In this document: positions 1 to 14,953 of the stretch, in pieces
Layout: the number at the start of each line of letters is the position of its first letter
Position numbering within the stretch: position 1 is the first letter of the stretch
NCBI RefSeq assembly: GCF_002811955.1
Contig: NZ_NPEF01000031.1
Coordinates: 1-23,530 of the forward strand
Origin: Leptospira ellisii
GTDB taxonomy: Bacteria > Spirochaetota > Leptospiria > Leptospirales > Leptospiraceae
DNA length: 23,530 nucleotides
Reading direction: 5' to 3'
The notes under the pieces: model-generated
Seen by the model: the letters and a program-made list of their open reading frames with translations, nothing else
Told to the model about the DNA's origin: nothing
The model's database searches: none
Made by a program: the position numbers and the translations under genes

Positions 1-29
1 TCAGGCGAAACTATCGAAAGGATTGATAA

Positions 30-308
30 GGAAATCAGATACCCGATTGCAATAAAGAATACGATCCAAGTTCGGTTGCCTATTTGGCTCGTGCTTCGAT
101 ACGATTGGCGTGCAATGATTTTAGAGGTTCGATTCGAGACTCGAATATTGTTCTTAAACTTAATCCAAAAAATGCTGAAGCCTATCACCTACGTGGTTTA
201 AATCAATTCGCACTAAAAAATGTTGATCTCGCTTGCAAAGACCTTAGTATTGCTGGTGAACTTGGCTCTTCCGAGGCATACGAAGTTATGACAAATCATT
301 GCAAATAA
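30..308 (+). pseudogene. TPR-repeat protein remnant (5' end missing or broken)
   Basis: The frame is open from just after a stop at 27-29 and ends with TAA at 306-308. It reads as the C-terminal part of a tetratricopeptide-repeat protein: the segments DCNKEYDPSSVAYLARA and LNPKNAEAYHLRGL match the TPR pattern of LxP-x-x-AYxxRG at about 34-residue spacing. No ATG or ribosome binding site exists in frame. The first codon that could serve is TTG at 84, in the middle of a repeat. The upstream repeat looks scrambled: a normal TPR would read roughly DCNKAIEYDP where this has DCNKEYDP, and TPR-like residues (AKLSKG) sit in another frame at positions 5-22. This suggests one or more small deletions. 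TPR modules mediate protein-protein contacts; no function is assigned. It is probably a host or lysogenic-module remnant next to the phage block. Confidence 0.5.
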
Positions 309-315
309 AAAATAC

Positions 316-331
316 TTGACAAACCCATAAT
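316..331 (+). promoter_or_regulatory. Promoter-like elements before the HTH gene
   Basis: A perfect TTGACA (316-321) lies eight bases after the TPR remnant stop, and a CATAAT box lies at 326-331. They are too close together (4 bases) to be the -35 and -10 of one sigma-70 promoter, and nothing resembling TATAAT lies 16-18 bases after TTGACA. A promoter is plausible in this short gap, but its exact layout is not resolved. Confidence 0.25.
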
Positions 332-354
332 ATGCCTTTCCAACCAAAAGGCAT
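332..354 (+). promoter_or_regulatory. Operator-like palindrome ATGCCTTT-N7-AAAGGCAT
   Basis: An exact 8-base inverted repeat (332-339 and 347-354) separated by 7 bases sits directly downstream of TTGACA. It covers the two alternative ATG codons of the HTH gene (332 and 353). Its size and symmetry suit a dimeric DNA-binding protein, so autoregulation by the adjacent HTH protein or repression by a phage regulator is an inference. As RNA it could instead form a hairpin over the start region. Confidence 0.35.
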
Positions 355-655
355 GAGTTCAATCAAGGGTCATACTCGAAACGGTTCACTCCTCAAATTA
401 GTCCAACCATCTCTAACCGAAAACGGTTTAGATCTTGTAGAAGCTCAAGAAATACTTATCCCGAGAGACAAAGATAAATCCCTCAGTTCAAAACAGGCGG
501 CGTCCTATCTAAATCTTCCCATTCGTTCCTTTAATCGGCACGTAATCGATCACGAGATTCCATTCATTGAGTGGGGACCGAGAACAAGAAGATTCTTAAC
601 TTCTGATCTCGATCGCATTTCTCAAATACTCAAAACTACAAAGCAAATATCCTAA
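332..655 (+). CDS. Small excisionase/MerR-like helix-turn-helix protein
   Basis: A 107-residue protein if started at 332, or 100 residues from the ATG at 353. Its C-terminal half (about residues 50-100) reads SLSSKQAASYLNLPIRSFNRHV, then RRFLTSDLDRI, the layout of the HTH_17/excisionase-like winged-helix fold: tttEAAeyLgvs, a recognition helix, then a wing ending in f..sdLd.. . Such proteins act as phage excisionases or small DNA-binding regulators. The start is uncertain. Neither ATG has a well-spaced Shine-Dalgarno sequence, and the AAAAGG at 346-351 is too close to 353. The gene lies outside the tightly overlapping late operon and is separated from it by 173 bases with a terminator. No integrase is visible in the window, so a role in excision is a family-based guess. 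Confidence 0.6.
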   Translation: MPFQPKGMSSIKGHTRNGSLLKLVQPSLTENGLDLVEAQEILIPRDKDKSLSSKQAASYLNLPIRSFNRHVIDHEIPFIEWGPRTRRFLTSDLDRISQILKTTKQIS

Positions 656-828
656 ACTCCTTTCCTCAGAAATATCCATCTTCTTAAAAAACAGAGGCCA
701 AAGGGTCGTAGGAGAGCCTCTTAGGACCTTTCGAAATGGTTCATGCCATGCTATTCTTTTCTCACAATCGGAAGCGATTAAGTAGTAACTCGCCCGCCAC
801 AGTGCGGGATTTTTTTTTGCGAGGAAGA
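656..828 (+). other. Non-coding leader region between HTH gene and lysis genes
   Basis: I see no supported gene here. An ATG at 736 is in frame with the gene that follows, but translation from it would run through the terminator hairpin and its T-tract, and it has no ribosome binding site. The stretch contains two interleaved inverted repeats (693-698/716-721 and 700-707/725-731) that could form a pseudoknot, then an inverted relative of the repeated leader element (770-788 plus the terminator hairpin). A promoter for the late genes may lie here, but I cannot identify -35/-10 boxes with confidence. Confidence 0.5.
793..818 (+). terminator. Rho-independent terminator
   Basis: CCCGC (793-797) pairs perfectly with GCGGG (804-808) around a 6-base loop. 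It is followed by A and then nine T residues (810-818), the standard intrinsic terminator form. It would stop transcription arriving from the HTH gene side just before the lysis cassette. It could alternatively be a regulated terminator (attenuator or antitermination target) controlling entry into the late operon. It is one reason for starting the next gene at 829 rather than 736. Confidence 0.8.
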
Positions 829-1058
829 ATGGATAACTTCAAGCCTAATCAAATCAAGCTCGGGATCAAAGACATCCTTGTGATCCTGGGGTTTGTAATT
901 TCGGGAATCATCCAATACAACACAATGTATAAGGATCATGAGATCCGAATCGTTAAAATCGAAACGGAAATGACCGCGATCGCGAAGGATCTCTCGGAAA
1001 TTAAAGCCGACGTGAAGGATCTGATAAAGCTCACTTCAACAAAATTAAGGAGAGGAGA

Positions 1059-1062
<4 letters not shown>
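829..1062 (+). CDS. Small membrane protein with coiled coil (holin/i-spanin or DUF2730-like)
   Basis: A 77-residue protein starting at the ATG preceded by GAGGAAGA (821-828). An earlier in-frame ATG at 736 is rejected because the terminator lies between. Residues about 13-30 (IKDILVILGFVISGIIQY) form one transmembrane helix. The rest (about 33-70) is a charged heptad-like segment, HEIRIVKIETEMTAIAKDL then SEIKADVKDLI, typical of a coiled coil. This membrane-anchor-plus-coiled-coil plan is shared by Mu gp25-type DUF2730 proteins and by inner-membrane spanins. It begins the lysis-like cassette and overlaps the next gene by ATGA. The exact role is unproven; membrane topology and cassette position are the only support. 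Confidence 0.6.
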
Positions 1063-1919
<857 letters not shown>

Positions 1920-1924
1920 ATAAC

Positions 1925-2500
1925 GTGATTTCTCATTTGTCTGATCCGATTGCACCTTGGAATCCACAACGTGGAGATCAAGTCACGCCGGTTTTTGGAT
2001 TAAAAGACTACCAACAGTGTATGGGAAACGTCTTTCAGGATATGATCGTGTATGTTGGAATGAAGGAAAATATTCCAGGATTTACAAGTCTCACGACTTA
2101 TAACTACTACGCTCTTCTTGAAAATTGGATCAAAAAACACAAACGGAACGTATACGATTCTGCGGATCACGCAGAACACTTTAACGAACTGATGAAATCC
2201 AACGAACTTCCGTATCGGATTCGGAAGAAAAAGGGAAACAAGGAAGAACTGTGCAAGTATTTTGAAACCGGTTCTTTCCCTTGTGGACTCGGAACGTATC
2301 TCACGCGCAAGGGGCATATTATCCGGGGAATCGGAATTGTCGAAACGAATGATGGTAAGAAATTTCTAAAAGCCTCCGACCCGTACGGAGTTGGTCCTCG
2401 CTATATCGATCCATACGGACACCTTATTCAATACGATCTCGACGAACTTTTCAAAATGGGAGTTCCAACGACATTTTATATGGAGATCGAGAAAAGTTAA
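1925..2500 (+). CDS. C39-like cysteine peptidase, candidate endolysin
   Basis: A 191-residue protein with a GTG start five bases after the lipoprotein stop (GAGGAG at 1911-1916 is the ribosome binding site). The pattern fits papain-like C39 family peptidases: a catalytic cysteine in YQQCMGN (Cys32), histidine in KGHIIRGIG (His131) and aspartate in ASDPYG (Asp152), with the usual order and spacing. There is no signal peptide. In a phage lysis cassette after holin-like proteins, the simplest role is a peptidoglycan endopeptidase (endolysin). A bacteriocin-processing or other amidase role is less likely here. Family assignment rests on the motif pattern, not a search. Start of the next gene follows one base after the stop. 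Confidence 0.65.
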   Translation: MISHLSDPIAPWNPQRGDQVTPVFGLKDYQQCMGNVFQDMIVYVGMKENIPGFTSLTTYNYYALLENWIKKHKRNVYDSADHAEHFNELMKSNELPYRIRKKKGNKEELCKYFETGSFPCGLGTYLTRKGHIIRGIGIVETNDGKKFLKASDPYGVGPRYIDPYGHLIQYDLDELFKMGVPTTFYMEIEKS

Positions 2501-2501
2501 A

Positions 2502-3095
2502 ATGGCGTATTCCGAAAACGAAAAACACCGCGCCTATACTCTTTTCCTCGTCGGGAAAAACGCGGAACAAATTGAAGCAATTCTTAAACCAGAGTTTCCG
2601 AAAATTTCCGCGAACACAATTCGAAAGTGGGCAGAAAAGAAAGATTCTACAAATAAAAATTGGTCTGATTACCGTGATGAAGTGAGTCACGTAACGAAAT
2701 TACAGTTACAAGAGAAGGCAACGAACTACCGATTCAAAATTAAGACGGACAACGCGATGATGCTCCAAGCTGTGCGAAATGCTTTCTTAAGCGAGGCCGG
2801 TCAGATGATCGGCAAGGCAAAAGACCCTGTTTCTCTTGGATATCTATGGAAAGCCTTGGCGACAAATCAACTACAGTTAGAGAATGAAGATTCTGAATCC
2901 ATCGATTTAATTCGTGCGGCAGATACGCTTCTTGATCTTTTTATGAAAGGCCCAAAGACTAAGAAAGCGATCAATGATGAATGGGGAATTCACCAAAAGA
3001 ATCTTTTGAAATGGCATTCAGAGTGGACGGATGCTAAAGAAGTTCAAGGAACAATCATCGAAGAGCCGAAAGCTCTGACGGATACGAAAGTATGA
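2502..3095 (+). CDS. Putative small terminase subunit
   Basis: A 197-residue protein. The ATG at 2502 directly follows the endolysin stop; an upstream in-frame ATG at 2391 lies within the endolysin gene and is rejected. The N-terminal 50 residues form a helix-turn-helix-like unit ([18 protein letters not shown], then [14 protein letters not shown]), the classic DNA-recognition module of small terminases and of the DUF1804/Mu gp27-type proteins. The middle is helical (oligomerisation) and the tail is charged. It sits immediately upstream of the large terminase with a 4-base ATGA overlap, which strongly supports TerS: it recognises phage DNA and recruits the motor. The sequence itself is not diagnostic, so the call depends largely on position. 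Confidence 0.65.
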   Translation: MAYSENEKHRAYTLFLVGKNAEQIEAILKPEFPKISANTIRKWAEKKDSTNKNWSDYRDEVSHVTKLQLQEKATNYRFKIKTDNAMMLQAVRNAFLSEAGQMIGKAKDPVSLGYLWKALATNQLQLENEDSESIDLIRAADTLLDLFMKGPKTKKAINDEWGIHQKNLLKWHSEWTDAKEVQGTIIEEPKALTDTKV

Positions 3096-4704
3096 GTTCA
3101 GAGAAACAAAAGGAATTCATACAACAGTTAATTGATAAAGGAGAGAGATCCTTTTCAAATACGTCTTTTATAGATTATCTCCTTTCAAAAGTATATGTTC
3201 GAAGTTCTGTCGGAGTTCATCGTTATTCGTTTGATGGCCATGAATACCTAAAAGAGATCGCTATGAAACTCGAAAAATCAAAGAGATTTATAGCTTTGAA
3301 AGGTGGCCAAGTTGCATTATCCACTTTATTGATTGCTGAATCTTTTTGGAGAGCGGAAAAGGATTCTTTAAAATTAGCATGGTTTTTTCCGGATGCCGGG
3401 AATATGAGAATTTTTGTTCAGGACCGGGTAGAAGACATGATCAAGGTGTCGCCACATATCAAAAAAATTGTAGAGCAAACAGATTCAATCAAGAACGTTC
3501 ATCTCTTAAAATATCTTGAGTCTACTCTTGCCTTTAGAGCAACGGAAACTTTAAAACAGGTAAAGACATTCGATTCTGACATAAACTATCTCGACGAGTT
3601 CGATGAACAAAATCAGGAACATGCCGAGTTTGCAAACGACCGGTTGGATCACTCAAAACTGGCTTTAAGTAGAGTGATTTCTCAGCCTTCTTTCGAGGAC
3701 TTTGGAATTCATGCGGAGTGGAAAAACTCGAATCAATGTTGGTGGCTCATAAAATGCGATGCTTGCAACGAGTGGAATAATCTTATCCAGCGTTTCATTG
3801 ATGACCCTGGATCAATTTTCGGAGTAAAAACTGGGAAGATTTCTAAAGTTGTTTTTGCTTGTAAATGTGGTGCGACTTTGAATCCCCAAAAAGGAACTTA
3901 CGTTCCTGCTATCCAGAAACATCATAATACCGGTGTTCAAGTTTCTCAATTTTTCAATACGATCAAAACTCCGGAACAACATTATAACAGATGGAAAGAA
4001 GCGACTACTTCGATCAAAAAGAAGAATTATTTCATTTCCGTGCTGGGTTGGCCGTATTCAACGGATGACGAAAAACCCGTAACTCAAAGTTTACTTGATT
4101 CGATGCGAGGCGACCATGGAATTCCCGAGGGAGTGGATTCGTTCACTTACATGGGAGCCGATCAAGGTGATACGGTTCACATGCTTTTCGGGGAACACAC
4201 TTCCGATAACCGAATCAAATTATATCCGGCAAAATTCCCAGTTATCAATGAATCGGAAATCAATCGAGCGATCGAGAAGTTTAAAGTATATTCTGGAATC
4301 CTCGATGCGTTGCCGAACAAAAACTGGTCGGTGAGAACTGCGAGACGATATAGTGATTTCATTCGGATTCAGTATTTTTCAAAACGATTTTCCACTAAGG
4401 ACGAGTCTTTGGTTTCGGAGGATGAATCGGAAGGTATTCAAGTTGTGAATGTCAATCGCGATGAATCGTTACAAGACACCGTAGACGCAATTAAAAACGG
4501 ACTGTTTATTTTTCCGGATAAAACCCGTCTTTCCGGTTACGATCTTGAACTCGTGGAAGAATTGGAGCTACATCTAAAAATGTTGATTAAAGAACGCGGA
4601 GAAGATGAAAACGGAAAACCAAAATATTCATTTAAGAAAAAGGTTCCTAATCACTTTGGTATGGCCCTGAACTCTCTTCGTCTTGCTTTCGAGTTGGGGG
4701 CTCC

Positions 4705-4708
<4 letters not shown>
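3092..4708 (+). CDS. Terminase large subunit (packaging ATPase-nuclease)
   Basis: 538 residues, usual for TerL. The ATPase domain has a deviant Walker A at residues 70-78 (KGGQVALST, compared with the more common KARQVGIST of many phage terminases) and a clear Walker [10 protein letters not shown] (Asp168-Glu169). A zinc-ribbon-like insert follows: CDAC (222-225) and CKCG (257-259), as seen in GpA-like terminases. The nuclease domain starts with YMGADQGD (Asp357), the first acidic residue of the RNase H-like fold, and the C-terminus carries [13 protein letters not shown]. It cuts concatemeric or host-flanked DNA and drives it through the portal. It overlaps both neighbours by ATGA. The G-to-A and K-to-L changes inside the P-loop are unusual, but the lysine at the motif start is retained. 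Confidence 0.9.
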
Positions 4709-7567
<2,859 letters not shown>

Positions 7568-7571
<4 letters not shown>

Positions 7572-7852
7572 CGCGCGAAAGAGTTTTGAAACTGATTGAA
7601 TTCGTAGAAGTCGGGAGCATTGAGGAACAAGAGATGCTTGCCCAGATTCTCGACGAGTTGAATGGAAAATTCGAAGATTGCGATGTGAATTTTGTTCGGA
7701 AGTTTTCTATCCTTTCTCACCTTTTCGGTGGAATGGATTTATCTGAGAGTTCGTGGAGATATTTTCCGAACGAAATTTCATCGGGAAATTTCCCTTTGGA
7801 AAAACTTCCCGAACATGTGCGAGAAATCGCCAGCGAGTTATATTACAAATAA
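7568..7852 (+). CDS. Small acidic hypothetical protein
   Basis: 94 residues, ATG overlapping the F-like stop (ATGA). It is acidic and mainly helical (LIEFVEVGSIEEQEMLAQIL), with no signal peptide or transmembrane segment. I do not recognise the family. Its position directly after an F-like protein with an extra basic C-terminal domain would fit a small partner or immunity protein to that domain, since Mu F-like proteins in other phages can carry nuclease-toxin C-termini; this is speculative. It could equally be a small head-assembly factor. The stop is followed immediately by the first copy of the repeated two-hairpin leader. Confidence 0.6.
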
Positions 7853-9126
<1,274 letters not shown>

Positions 9127-9128
9127 AG

Positions 9129-9500
9129 ATGGCTAATGAAGACGAAATCGTAGTTAAAGCTGACGGCATAAAGGAGCCGCTTTTGGCATCTTTCAATTAT
9201 TCGGACATCACCGAAGCAGATATAGGAAAGGTTGTTTCGATTACGGGAGAAATGACCGTTTCTAAAACCGCAAATGGAAGTAAGTTCGATGGTACGTTAG
9301 AGTCTGTTGAGGGAACTGTTTGTCTCGTAAGACTCGACGGGGTTTTTAACTGTTCGTATTCGGGAACGGCTCCGTCTTTCGGCCAGGACACACTCGTCGC
9401 CGACGCAGATGGTAAGGTAAAAAAGGATGCCTCTGGAAAATCCTACCTCGTATTGAGCGTCGATACGACGAATAAGATCGTAAAATTTCTAAAAGGATAA
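9129..9500 (+). CDS. Capsid decoration protein (DUF2190-like)
   Basis: 123 residues starting two bases after the scaffold stop, with AGGTTAAAG upstream as a modest ribosome binding site. The sequence is beta-rich with glycine and valine, for example EADIGKVVSITGEMTVSKT and VEGTVCLVRLDGVFNCSYSG. This fits the small DUF2190/head-decoration proteins that often lie between scaffold and major capsid genes and cement the mature capsid lattice. No catalytic motif is visible. Assignment is by size, fold impression and position; a capsid stabilisation role is inferred. Confidence 0.6.
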   Translation: MANEDEIVVKADGIKEPLLASFNYSDITEADIGKVVSITGEMTVSKTANGSKFDGTLESVEGTVCLVRLDGVFNCSYSGTAPSFGQDTLVADADGKVKKDASGKSYLVLSVDTTNKIVKFLKG

Positions 9501-9504
9501 AGGG

Positions 9505-10737
9505 ATGAAACTAAAACACATATTCATTTTTCTAATCGGACTATTCGTTTTCTTTATGGGGACGGAGTTATTTTCCGAAACACAAAACTTACTTCAACTC
9601 GATTTCACAATCATGTTGAAAGGTGTATCGATGGCGATATCTCCAATACTTACCATAGGACAAAATTTGGAGTTTTCTTCCAAAGACTTGAAACCTTTCA
9701 AACTCGAAAGTGGAATGTATGATGAAGCCAAAGAACAAAATCTTTCTTTCGGTGAATACTTAGAGAAGCTGGAAGAAAAAGACGGCTTAGAGTTTAAAGG
9801 GGATTTGGCAAAATTGTCCGCGTTGGATCGTCAACTTCTTGCTCACGACATCAATCCTTTCAGTTCTGCAACTTTGGTCGAAGACTTTTTTAAGACGTCG
9901 AATTCGCCGGTTCTTTTTCCCGCTTGGATCGATCGAAACATTTATCTGGGGATGAATCAAGGCAAACGAACTTTGAGACTCGAAGACTTACGGGCCACGA
10001 GTCAAAAGATTCCTTCCAAAGCGATCGAGATCATCGGAATGGATTTTGCGAAAGAGGACGTGGGTCTTGCTAAAATAACAGAAGGCGGCGCACTTCCGAC
10101 AGCAACGATCAAAACCAAAGGTAAATCCGTATCGATGCAAAAAGTAGGAAGAGAAATTCTATTCTCCTATGAAGCGGTTCGTAGAATGCAAATCGATCTC
10201 GTCTCGATTTTTTTTCAAAGAGTTGGGTTTAGGTTCGGAAGACAACAAGTCAACGAAGGACTTTCTGTTTTGAAAAATGGTAACGATACAGATTCCAAAT
10301 CTCCCGGCTCCAAGACTCAAGATTTAGTTTGGAAGTATGAAGATCTGATCGATCTTATCTTTGCCAAAGCTCCGGAAGGCCACGAATTCGATTACTTAGT
10401 CCTAACGCCAGAATTCATGTATAAGATTCTTACCGATAAGGATAATTTTCCTCAATTACAAACATTGAATCTTTCCGAGAAGTTTGTGGCAAGTGGAGAA
10501 TTTCAAAACTTCTTCGGTTTGAATTGGAGATTACACTCGAACGCAGGTGCAAACGCAGCAATCGCTTTTGAAAAATCGACCTGCCTTACCTACTACGAGG
10601 AAGCAAAAAGTTCGATCATCGAATCTGACAAGATTATCAACAAACAGTTCGAAAGATCTACGATCAGTCTTTGGTTTGGATTCGTGAAACTTTTTCAGGC
10701 CGCAAGTCACATAAAAACTCTAAAAACCGGTCCATAA
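9505..10737 (+). CDS. Major capsid protein (two possible starts)
   Basis: The core from about residue 43 reads as an HK97-fold major capsid protein: FFKTSNSPVLFPAWIDRN, then ITEGGALPTATIKTKGKSVSM, then YLVLTPEFMYKILTD. Two starts are credible. ATG at 9505 (after AAAAGGATAAAGGG) gives 410 residues with a signal-peptide-like N-terminus, MKLKHIFIFLIGLFVFFMG followed by TELFSE. ATG at 9631 (after AAAGGTG) gives 368 residues beginning MAISPILTIGQNLEFSS, which looks like a normal capsid start. I favour 9631 for the assembled subunit, but the upstream frame is open, well coded and has its own ribosome binding site. A hydrophobic leader on a capsid protein is odd and could be removed by the prohead protease. 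Confidence 0.8.
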   Translation: MKLKHIFIFLIGLFVFFMGTELFSETQNLLQLDFTIMLKGVSMAISPILTIGQNLEFSSKDLKPFKLESGMYDEAKEQNLSFGEYLEKLEEKDGLEFKGDLAKLSALDRQLLAHDINPFSSATLVEDFFKTSNSPVLFPAWIDRNIYLGMNQGKRTLRLEDLRATSQKIPSKAIEIIGMDFAKEDVGLAKITEGGALPTATIKTKGKSVSMQKVGREILFSYEAVRRMQIDLVSIFFQRVGFRFGRQQVNEGLSVLKNGNDTDSKSPGSKTQDLVWKYEDLIDLIFAKAPEGHEFDYLVLTPEFMYKILTDKDNFPQLQTLNLSEKFVASGEFQNFFGLNWRLHSNAGANAAIAFEKSTCLTYYEEAKSSIIESDKIINKQFERSTISLWFGFVKLFQAASHIKTLKTGP

Positions 10738-10751
10738 GGAGAACCGAGAAA

Positions 10752-11171
10752 ATGATCAACGCGTTACCTGACCTCAAAGCACTTATTGGAGTAAAACCCT
10801 CCGATTTGGATATGAACGATTCCACTCAGCTTACGACTGGCAAAACAGAGTTCGAAGAATTTTTGGAATCTGTGGCGGATAACGCGTTGAAACTGATTCA
10901 AGGTTGGGGATATACCGTTCCGACCGCTCCATTCCCGAGGGAACTTCGGAGAGCAGAAGTTCTTTTGATAAAAGCGGAAATCATCGAGGAACATGGACTT
11001 TTAGATGTCGTTGATCCAGCAGAATTTCAGGTAGGCGGTCAGAATGGAGAACGTCGGAAAATGCAAAAACTTTCCCCGGAAGAACGTGGCGATAAAGCCG
11101 CTTCATTTCGAAATCGGGCATATGTAACTCTATTCGGAAGACTACCTGAACCGGGATCGGTGTTTGCATGA
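10752..11171 (+). CDS. Head-tail connector-like protein (Mu gp36 position)
   Basis: 139 residues. AAGGAG upstream supports the ATG at 10752; a longer frame from 10671 would overlap the capsid gene and is rejected. The protein is helical, with FEEFLESVADNALKLIQGWG, then ELRRAEVLLIKAEIIEEHG, the general pattern of gp6/DUF1320-like head-completion adaptors: helices that line up under the portal, with a proline-containing loop between. It follows the capsid gene directly, where head-tail adaptors are normally encoded. No single signature is decisive, so the call is from helical pattern and order. It overlaps the next gene by ATGA. Confidence 0.5.
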   Translation: MINALPDLKALIGVKPSDLDMNDSTQLTTGKTEFEEFLESVADNALKLIQGWGYTVPTAPFPRELRRAEVLLIKAEIIEEHGLLDVVDPAEFQVGGQNGERRKMQKLSPEERGDKAASFRNRAYVTLFGRLPEPGSVFA

Positions 11172-11611
11172 GTGTAGAAGGAATGCTAAGACGTTCGTAT
11201 CTAAAACACACAAACGCGGATTTCACGATCTTAAAATCGACTCTGCCAGTTGCAGGAGAGGACGAACTGAATTCGTTTCGAAAACCTGTCTGGACAAGAT
11301 TAAAAAGCGTTCGGGGTTATTTCGAATACGAATCGCAAAAAGGAACCAAAGGTCCGGGCGGTGAACGACAAGATTACGATGCAGTAGCGGAAATCATCTA
11401 TGACGAACTGGAATCTATCGCAAGCCAACTGGATCAGTCTTGTAGATTGTATAAGGGATTGATTTCCCTGGATACTCCCATTTTGGAAGAAATCGTAAAC
11501 AAAGCCTGGAGAATTGAAAAATTCTTACCAGCGAAACAATCCGGGAATTTCTCCGTTGTTGTGATCGGACTCAAGTTTCCGGAGAAAGGAAATCAGGTGA
11601 TTTTGAAGTGA
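11168..11611 (+). CDS. Head-tail junction hypothetical protein
   Basis: 147 residues starting in an ATGA overlap and ending in a GTGA overlap with the next gene. The N-terminal part is basic (MLRRSYLKHTNADFTILKST) with a beta-like segment RLKSVRGYFEYESQKG, followed by a helical middle (YDAVAEIIYDELESIASQL) and a C-terminal strand FSVVVIGLKFP. I do not recognise a family. The position between the connector-like protein and the gpG-like protein suggests a head-closure (stopper) component, but the sequence alone does not prove it. Confidence 0.55.
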   Translation: MSVEGMLRRSYLKHTNADFTILKSTLPVAGEDELNSFRKPVWTRLKSVRGYFEYESQKGTKGPGGERQDYDAVAEIIYDELESIASQLDQSCRLYKGLISLDTPILEEIVNKAWRIEKFLPAKQSGNFSVVVIGLKFPEKGNQVILK

Positions 11612-12059
11612 GTGGAATTTCGTATACCGATAACTTGAAAGGTTTGTTTAAAAATGCAAATGACAAACTCCAATCTTGCGTCGGAAGAGCGAATATCGAT
11701 AACGCATATTTACTTCAAGCACTGATTACAAAAGGATATCGGGATCAAAAATACATCTCTCAATACGAGGCGTTACATCCGGAAACGATCGCGAGAAAGG
11801 CAAAGAAAGGACTCGACCCAAGGTTTTTGATCGAGGGAGATAAAAGCAAATCGGAAGATTTGTGGAGAAGTTTCGAAGTAGCGACACTCGGGAAATACGA
11901 GGCTGTTGTTGGAACGAATGCGAAATATGCGAGAGCGCAGGAATTGGGATACGAAGCGGGTGGCATTTCCAGGCGTTCGGTCGTCGGGCCTTCTATCGAA
12001 GAAGGATCCGAACAGTTCAAGGAGAATTACAAAAACGGAATGCGGGAGTTTATGAAACA

Positions 12060-12063
<4 letters not shown>
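11608..12063 (+). CDS. Mu gpG/HK97 gp10-like virion morphogenesis protein
   Basis: 151 residues with a GTG start that overlaps the preceding TGA (GTGA). The C-terminal half contains YARAQELGYEAGGISRRSVVGPSIEEGSEQF when read across two pieces, matching the typical A..qEfG....iPaRpfl.psi pattern of phage virion morphogenesis and HK97-gp10-like proteins. These act in tail completion or head-tail joining. The N-terminal half is helical and charged. Its stop overlaps the ATG of the next gene by ATGA. Family-level assignment is reasonably supported by the EfG and S.RSVVGPS motifs. Confidence 0.6.
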
Positions 12064-12676
<613 letters not shown>

Positions 12677-12680
<4 letters not shown>

Positions 12681-12962
12681 AAGCAGACGAGTTTATCGAA
12701 AAACACAAAATCAGAACGGCTCTCGCCGCCGGGTTCAAGGAACATCTGCGACTGGATCCGGAAAGTGATCTCACAGAAGATTTTCTTACCGCAACGTATC
12801 AAGAATTTGCAGGTGTGAAACCGGATGGATCGCCTCTTGAAAAAACAAGTGACGCAGATCCGAAACAAGTCCTTAGTCCTACAAAAGGACTCAAACTTTC
12901 CGACGAAGCACTAGCTAAAGCGCGAACTTCAAAGGAAGTTGTTTCCGCAGACGAAAAGAAAT

Positions 12963-12964
<2 letters not shown>
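12677..12964 (+). CDS. Small charged protein before tail sheath
   Basis: 95 residues, ATGA overlap with the previous gene and AGGAATT upstream. Sequence is hydrophilic and rich in K, E, D and S, with a helical N-terminus (ADEFIEKHKIRTALAAGFKE) and a probably disordered C-terminus. It occupies the place of the small gp38 (DUF2635) protein of Mu, but is longer and not clearly similar. No function is assigned. Its stop codon merges with the second leader element. Confidence 0.55.
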
Positions 12965-14504
<1,540 letters not shown>

Positions 14505-14515
14505 GAGTATAGAAA

Positions 14516-14950
<435 letters not shown>

Positions 14951-14953
14951 CTT

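Noticed and set aside
736..828. ATG at 736 as the start of the first membrane protein
   Set aside because: The extra 31 codons cross the intrinsic terminator and its T-tract, have no ribosome binding site, and are not membrane-protein-like; ATG at 829 has GAGGAAGA directly upstream.
2391..2501. Longer start at 2391 for the small terminase
   Set aside because: The extra residues are a shadow of the endolysin gene in another frame, and the helix-turn-helix begins right after the ATG at 2502.
10671..10751. Longer start at 10671 for the connector-like gene
   Set aside because: It would overlap the major capsid gene by 67 bases out of frame; the ATG at 10752 has AAGGAG upstream and a normal small gap.
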